From Epinephelus fuscoguttatus (lineage: Eukaryota > Chordata > Actinopteri > Perciformes > Serranidae), in the NCBI RefSeq assembly GCF_011397635.1, contig NC_064774.1, positions 1,488,520 to 1,552,519 of the forward strand: DNA of 64,000 bases, read 5' to 3'. The notes beneath the pieces were generated by a model. That model searched no databases. It saw only the letters and a list, made by a program, of their open reading frames with translations, and had not been told where the DNA came from. Shown in pieces: positions 59,777 through 64,000 of the stretch. The position numbers were made by a program, and so were the translations under genes. The first letter of the stretch is position 1. Every line of letters starts with the position of its first letter.

Positions 59777-59902
59777 TACAGACTAACACCTTGACTATTT
59801 ATAGCAGTGTGTGCGTGAACTTGATAACTGCCTGAATTGTTAACTAACCATCCACATGCTAACACTGTCGATGACACACTCTGGTGCACACAGGATTATA
59901 AG

Positions 59903-59949
<47 letters not shown>

Positions 59950-61303
59950 TGTGTGTGTGAGAAGATGTTTTCCTCTGTATCTGTGTGCCACCGCCTCTTT
60001 TTCTTTTCTTGAATCTCATTTTCCACACGATGATTTTAAGCAGGTGATGTTTGTTTGCGTGTTTGTTTGTGTGCTGATGCAAATAAAGGCTTCTTTCTCC
60101 TCCAGAGTTGATGTGTTGTGAGGAGCTCCATGCTGTTCTCCACCTGGTGCTGCAGGCTGGAAACATCCTCAACGCTGTGAGTGGGAAAATGCATTCACAA
60201 ATGATTAGACCAGGAACAGAGGAGGAGGGAGGGGGAGATGGTTGTTTTGTTCTGCATCATTTGTAGTTTTGTAGTTTGTGTCTCTTTGTGTCTGTTTTGG
60301 GTTTCTTTGAGGTTGTGTTATGTCTCTTTGTGGTTGTCGTGTGAGTCTTTGTAGTTGTTTTGCATCATTTGTAGTCATTTTGTGTCTCTTTGTGTCTGTC
60401 TTGGGTCTCTTTGTAGTTTTTTATGTGTCTTTGTGGTTGTTTTTTGTCTCTGTGGTTGTCTTGCATCATTTGTGGTTGTCGTTGGAATCTTTGTGGTCAT
60501 TTTGTGTCTCTTTGTAGTTGTGTTGTATCTCTTTGTGGTTGTTTTATGTGTCTTTGGTTGTCTTACATCATTTGTGGTTGTTTTGTGCATCTTTGTGATT
60601 GTGTTGTTTCTCTTTGTAATTGTTTTTTGTCTCTTTGCGGTTGTGTTGGGTCTCTTTTTAATTTTTTTTATGTCTCTCTGTGGTTGTCTTGTGAATCTTT
60701 ATGGTTGTTTTGTATCTCTCTGTAGTTGTTTCGTGCATCTTCGTGGTTGTGTTGTTTCTCTTTGTAATTGTTTTATGTCTCTCTGTGGTTGTCTTGTGAA
60801 TCTTTGTGGTTGTTTTGTATCTCTGTAGTCATTTTGTGTCTCTTTGTGGCTGTAATGTTTCTCTTTTTAGTTGTTTTGCAGATCTTTGTGGTTGTATCAT
60901 GTATCTTTGTGGCTGTCTTTCATCATTTGTAGTCATTTTGTGTCTCTTTGTGGTTGTGGCGTTTCTCTTTGTAACTGTTTTGCATATTTTTGTGGTTGTT
61001 TTATGTATGTTTGCAGTTGTGTTGTTTCTCTTTGTAATTGTTTTGTGTATGGTTGTGGTTGTTTTGCTTTATTTTGTAATCATTTTTACCAACTAAGTCG
61101 TTGTTTCTGTGGTTGTCCTGTGTCATATGTAGTTGTTTCGCGTCTGTTTCTGGTGGTTTTGTGGTCATTTTGTGCAGTTGTTTGTTGTTGTTTGTAGTAA
61201 TATGTGTATCTTTGTGGTTGTTCTACATCATATCTAGTTGTTTTATGTCGTGTTTATTTTGTAATAGTTCTAAATTGCAGGATTGTGTTTGTGTCTAATT
61301 GCG

Positions 61304-61344
<41 letters not shown>

Positions 61345-61463
61345 GCAGGGAGGTTACGCAGGAAACGCAGTGGGTTTCAAGCTGTCTTCCCTTCTGTCTC
61401 TGGCCGACACCAAGGCCAACAAACCAGGCATGAACCTGCTGCACTTTGTCGCTCTGGTCAGTA

Positions 61464-61504
<41 letters not shown>

Positions 61505-64000
61505 TGTGTCTGTGTCTGTGTGTGCGGTACATGTTCTTTGGTGAGGACCACTTAAGGTTGAGATCTTAAACTGCGAGGATACTTTAAGAGCCATTTAAGG
61601 GTGTCAAACCTGTGTTGAGGTGTTGTTGTTACGGGCGAGTGTATGCAGTGTGTCAATGAGGACTCAGATCTGGTACCAATTCTTCTCTCTCCTTCAGGAA
61701 GCCCAGAAAAAAGACACAAAGCTGTTGGAGTTTCCTCTGAAGCTGAGTCACATCGAGCCTGCAGCCAGGTCACACATCTTAGTTACATTCTAAGCACTTC
61801 AGTTATGCAAATTAAGACTACATTTCCCATCAGCCCCATCAGAGGAAGGAGAAGATTTAGCACAGTAGAAACTGTTGATTGTAATTTTAATATTAATACA
61901 ATAATACTAACTCGTTAAGTTGACGTGATAACGACAAAACAGAGCCAATGTGTGAATAAACATAAACAATATTTTTGTTTTTGTAGGATCTCCGTGGAAA
62001 CGCTGGACGCTGAGCTTCACTGGTTGACATCTCGCACGCGCTCAGTAGAGGAGAACGTCCAGAGAGACACGGAGCTGCTCCAGCAACTCGACGGCTTCCT
62101 GCAGGTGAAACAGATACTGCAGTTTGTTCATACAACTTTCAGAGAATCTGCACACAGTATGTTTCTGTCACCATGTAGTCACTGTGTCGCGCTGTGTTTT
62201 CACGCCTCTGCATGTGTTTGTTTGCGTCTCAGTCGGCCACCTCGTCCCTGTGCTCGCTGCGCGGCAGTCGGCAGCAGCTGAGGAGGGAGGGCAACGAGCT
62301 GATCGACTTCTTCTGTGAAGACAGAGACACGTTCAGGCTGGACGACTGCTTCGGCATCTTCAACACCTTCTGCTCCAAGTTCTCGCATGCTGTCAAGGTA
62401 CACATACTCCGTGAAGCAAACCTGATGGCTCGCAAGTATCAGCAAAACTTTCACCAGTCTGTGCAATATCTTTGTGTTCGATTTGGAGTTTCTGCCCAGT
62501 GTGTTTGGGCTCCATCAGATTACAGCTGAACATGCTTCCCTCAGGCTGAACATACGCAGAGATGATTGAACTGATTCTGATCAGCTGTTCTGTTTTTTAT
62601 TTTATTTCATTTTATTTTATTTTACTTTATTCTACTAGTGCCTACATGAGTTTTGTTTGTTTTGTTTATCCACGAGTGTTGATATTTTTAAAGGTATCAT
62701 ATCAAAGTTAACAATTCCAGTACTGTGCTAACACTTATTTATAACTAAACATCATATATTATTAACACTTCAAATTGTGTGATGTAGAAAAGTAGAATTA
62801 TAAATTATTACATTCAAGTACTGATACTTTGAATTTGTATTTCAGCACAGTAACTATCTGGCAGCTGGACCTGTGTCACCATACAGAGCACAGCTGACCT
62901 CTGCTACCACCTGGTGTTCAAAGAGAGACATTGCAGTTGTGAAATGATACAAAACTAAATCTGTGTCTCTCTGAAGGAGAACATGGAGAGGGAGGCAAAG
63001 GAGGCCGCGCGGCGCCGGAGGATACAGGAGCTGGAGGAGCAGAAGAGGCACTCATGGGCCGGCGGTGAGGAGGTAGGAGGTCACACACATACGATCATAC
63101 GTTTTATTGCTGAGTGACTTTCTACCTACAAGGAATTTGACATATTCGTTTGTTTCATAACTTTAAACAAAGTGCAAAAATAAACTATTAAAAAAACACT
63201 GCCTGACTGGTGATGAATGTGATTCTGTCGTAGGTGGGTGGAGCCTTCGGGTTGCGCTGCAGCAGCGAGACGGACATGTCATCTGCCATGTCACGACATG
63301 ATGAGGCCGGGCTGCTGATGGAGCTCCTGACCCCTAAGTACCGCCCCCGCTCACCCTTATTAAACAACTCCCACAATTCTCTGGGGCGCTCAGGGAGCCT
63401 ACGACGCTTGCGACACTCCCCATCCAGCTCGCCATCCATCGCCGCAGACCGTGAACTGACCACGCTCCTGGGGATGGCGACCTCTGAACACAAAGAGGCG
63501 AGGACAGCTTTTCTATCAGCCTCACCAGAGCTCAGAAGTCCAGGACTCTCCCCTCAGACACTAAGAGTCCCATCATTCAGCTTCCCCCAAAACCAGCAGC
63601 CTCAAACCTCCTCCTCGCCTCCCAAAACTTCTTTGAGCACGCAAAACCATACAACCGCCACTTACCTCAGCTTCGACGCTACCCAGACTCGAGTGAACAC
63701 CACAGATAAAGCTAAGGTCAAAACTACCTCTGATTCGAACCAGCAATCCGACCACAACAACAACGGCAAAGATCGACTCGGAACGCTTTCAGATCAACAG
63801 TCTGGTTTGAGGGGGGAACTCGCTAAAGCTGATCCTGATCTTCGTGGAAGGATCTCCTGCAGTGACGAGAAGTTCCAATGCAACACCTCTACCACAGGAA
63901 ACATGTCTGTGGTTTTAGAGAAATGCACGCTGGTGCCTGAGCTGAAAGTGTTCGACAAGGTCGCCACCATGACCGGTCACAACGACACAAGTCGCCTCCA
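54777..64000 (+). CDS. fhdc1: FH2 domain-containing protein 1 (formin INF1), C-terminus outside window
   Basis: FHDC1 is a formin lacking Rho-binding and DAD regions. It nucleates or bundles actin, binds microtubules through its C-terminal part and influences Golgi and cilium organisation. Coding exons: 54777-55082, 55256-55426, 55537-55598, 57900-58002, 58087-58172, 59494-59594, 60106-60176, 61349-61456, 61698-61768, 61987-62104, 62233-62397, 62977-63072 and 63234 to the window end. All junctions are GT-AG and in phase, 741 residues so far (human protein about 1143). The start MHVM matches the mammalian start. A short FH1 (residues 51-72, 21 prolines and one Ala) is followed by the FH2 lasso Trp95 ([10 protein letters not shown]) and FH2 core [20 protein letters not shown] (295-314). 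FH2 ends near residue 455-485. A Ser/Pro-rich tail follows. Confidence 0.95.
55256..55426 (+). CDS. fhdc1: fhdc1 coding exon 3 (residues 103-159)
   Basis: Acceptor TTCTGTAG, donor GAG|GTGTGT. It encodes the lasso-linker region, including [14 protein letters not shown] and SSFREAKEE, both close to mammalian FHDC1. The donor is followed at once by a TG-rich stretch. Confidence 0.95.
55537..55598 (+). CDS. fhdc1: fhdc1 coding exon 4 (residues 160-180)
   Basis: A small 62-base exon, acceptor CTCTGTCAG, donor AAGAG|GTAAAA, ending in phase 2. Encodes [17 protein letters not shown], the conserved FH2 segment around 'N-I-G-I-x-L'. Confidence 0.95.
56225..57205 (+). repeat. 21-bp minisatellite in fhdc1 intron 4, orientation A
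   Basis: The unit is close to GACTACAAAGAGACACAAAA plus T; about 45 diverged copies. Because 21 is a multiple of three, it produces long spurious ORFs on both strands ([11 protein letters not shown] heptapeptides on +). The same repeat in reverse complement fills intron 8. Confidence 0.95.
57206..57899. other. fhdc1 intron 4, right part
   Basis: Unique-looking sequence. Open frames at 57323-57644 on both strands have no recognised domain. Confidence 0.4.
57900..58002 (+). CDS. fhdc1: fhdc1 coding exon 5 (residues 180-214)
   Basis: Acceptor CTCCTCAAG, donor GAG|GTAACA, followed within four bases by a (CA)n run. Encodes [15 protein letters not shown], then [13 protein letters not shown], matching the FH2 knob/post region of FHDC1. 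Confidence 0.95.
58006..58031. repeat. (CA)n at the exon 5 donor
   Basis: CA run starting at position +4 of the intron. The whole intron is only 84 bases (58003-58086). Confidence 0.95.
58087..58172 (+). CDS. fhdc1: fhdc1 coding exon 6 (residues 215-243)
   Basis: Acceptor CTCTCCCGAAG, donor CCCCAG|GTAAAA, phase 2. Encodes [20 protein letters not shown] and the following hydrophobic helix. Confidence 0.95.
58173..59493. other. fhdc1 intron 6, T- and TTTA-rich
   Basis: 58300-59110 is very T-rich on +, with many TTTATT repeats and a TTTA run at 59083-59120. ORFs here are low-complexity artefacts. No element is named. Confidence 0.6.
59494..59594 (+). CDS. fhdc1: fhdc1 coding exon 7 (residues 243-277)
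   Basis: Acceptor CTGTGTTTAG, donor AGAG|GTAAAA. Encodes [17 protein letters not shown] and IRILRSATR of the FH2 domain. Confidence 0.95.
59736..59775. repeat. (CA)20 microsatellite in fhdc1 intron 7
   Basis: A pure CA run. A (TG)n run at 59906-59947 follows about 130 bases later, so the two are mutually complementary within the same intron. Confidence 0.95.
60106..60176 (+). CDS. fhdc1: fhdc1 coding exon 8 (residues 277-300)
   Basis: Acceptor TTTCTCCTCCAG, donor GCT|GTGAGT. Encodes [20 protein letters not shown] followed by ILNA: the first half of the FH2 signature GNxxN, with G295, N296 and N299. Confidence 0.96.
60255..61275 (-). repeat. 21-bp minisatellite in fhdc1 intron 8, inverted relative to intron 4
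   Basis: The + strand reads TTTGTGTCTCTTTGTGG(T/C)TG and variants, the reverse complement of the intron 4 unit. About 45 diverged copies with the same unit length and base pattern. ORFs rich in SLCG and VVLC are artefacts of the repeat. Confidence 0.95.
61305..61343. repeat. (TG)n immediately before the exon 9 acceptor
   Basis: The run ends five bases before the acceptor AG (…TGTTGCAG), replacing the usual pyrimidine tract. Confidence 0.97.
61349..61456 (+). CDS. fhdc1: fhdc1 coding exon 9 (residues 301-336): FH2 core
   Basis: A 108-base, phase-0 exon encoding [14 protein letters not shown], then [19 protein letters not shown], the most conserved stretch of any FH2 domain. It contacts actin and completes the GNxxN signature begun in exon 8. 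The donor is CTG|GTCAGT. Its removal would keep the frame but destroy FH2 activity. Confidence 0.97.
61467..61524. repeat. (TG)n immediately after the exon 9 donor
   Basis: It starts ten bases after the exon end and merges into TGTCTG copies. Confidence 0.97.
61698..61768 (+). CDS. fhdc1: fhdc1 coding exon 10 (residues 337-360)
   Basis: Acceptor TCTCTCCTTCAG, donor CCAG|GTCACA. Encodes [20 protein letters not shown], continuing the FH2 post-helix region. Confidence 0.95.
61987..62104 (+). CDS. fhdc1: fhdc1 coding exon 11 (residues 360-399)
   Basis: Acceptor TTTTTGTAG, donor CAG|GTGAAA. Encodes [13 protein letters not shown], then [20 protein letters not shown], a coiled helix of FH2. Confidence 0.95.
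62233..62397 (+). CDS. fhdc1: fhdc1 coding exon 12 (residues 400-454)
   Basis: Acceptor GCGTCTCAG, donor AAG|GTACAC. Encodes [20 protein letters not shown] and [14 protein letters not shown], the C-terminal part of FH2. The preceding stretch ([16 protein letters not shown]) has diverged from mammals. Confidence 0.93.
62398..62976. other. fhdc1 intron 12, nothing recognised
   Basis: Contains a short TTTTA-type repeat (62599-62630). Otherwise unique-looking. Confidence 0.5.
62977..63072 (+). CDS. fhdc1: fhdc1 coding exon 13 (residues 455-486)
   Basis: Donor GAG|GTAGGA. Encodes a highly charged helix ([20 protein letters not shown]) ending HSWAGGEE, equivalent to the 'QRSWATGE' segment closing FH2 in mammals. 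Confidence 0.93.
63234..64000 (+). CDS. fhdc1: fhdc1 coding exon 14 (residues 487 onward), runs off window
   Basis: An open frame of 255 codons without a stop to the window end. It is Ser/Pro/Thr-rich and presumably disordered. The segment [14 protein letters not shown] matches the 'S-A-D-R-E-L' motif of the mammalian tail. The microtubule-binding C-terminus and stop codon must lie beyond 64000. Confidence 0.93.
   Translation, partial: MGGAFGLRCSSETDMSSAMSRHDEAGLLMELLTPKYRPRSPLLNNSHNSLGRSGSLRRLRHSPSSSPSIAADRELTTLLGMATSEHKEARTAFLSASPELRSPGLSPQTLRVPSFSFPQNQQPQTSSSPPKTSLSTQNHTTATYLSFDATQTRVNTTDKAKVKTTSDSNQQSDHNNNGKDRLGTLSDQQSGLRGELAKADPDLRGRISCSDEKFQCNTSTTGNMSVVLEKCTLVPELKVFDKVATMTGHNDTSRL

Overview
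The window is nuclear DNA from a ray-finned fish, most likely a percomorph teleost. The genes are spread over many short GT-AG exons. The space between them holds families common in fish: hAT, Tc1/mariner and PIF/Harbinger-type elements, tRNA-headed SINEs and a LINE fragment, plus long (GT)n/(CA)n runs and many minisatellites. There is no sign of prokaryotic genes, CRISPR arrays, rRNA or functional tRNA genes. The ranking of the species is inference; the gene identities rest on direct translation of spliced exons.

Two protein-coding genes are well supported, both on the + strand and arranged head-to-tail. The first is an arfaptin, best matched to ARFIP1 (non-coding exon 1 ending at 8372; coding exons 2-8 at 13148-21740; complete, 325 codons). 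The second is fhdc1, the FH2-domain formin also called INF1 (probable non-coding exon 1 ending at 31124; coding exons 2-14 from 54777 to beyond the window end; 741 residues visible, C-terminus missing). ARFIP1 followed by FHDC1 on the same strand is also the order on human 4q31.3, which supports both calls. Both proteins are known to act at Golgi membranes: arfaptins bind Arl1/Arf/Rac GTPases through a crescent-shaped AH/BAR domain, and FHDC1 nucleates actin and binds microtubules.

Layout: 1-8.1 kb holds transposon debris (SINE, foldback repeat, LINE fragment, nested Tc1/hAT elements) and a doubtful upstream exon pair. 8.2-21.74 kb is arfip1. 21.74-30.8 kb is intergenic, with a degenerate tandem array of about 260-bp units, MITE-like elements and a decayed Tc1 transposase copy. 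30.85-31.12 kb is a CpG-rich promoter and first exon, most likely of fhdc1. 31.1-54.6 kb would then be its giant first intron, filled with several unrelated minisatellites (near 37, 43, 46-49 and 53.6-54.4 kb). 54.6-64.0 kb carries the coding exons of fhdc1.

Points most worth a second look: (1) an upstream ORF with a very strong initiation context whose stop overlaps the fhdc1 start codon as TGATG; (2) two 21-bp-unit minisatellites in opposite orientation in fhdc1 introns 4 and 8, which could pair in the pre-mRNA around exons 5-8; (3) the exon encoding the core FH2 signature, tightly flanked on both sides by (TG)n runs; (4) an arfaptin model with no recognisable N-terminal amphipathic helix.
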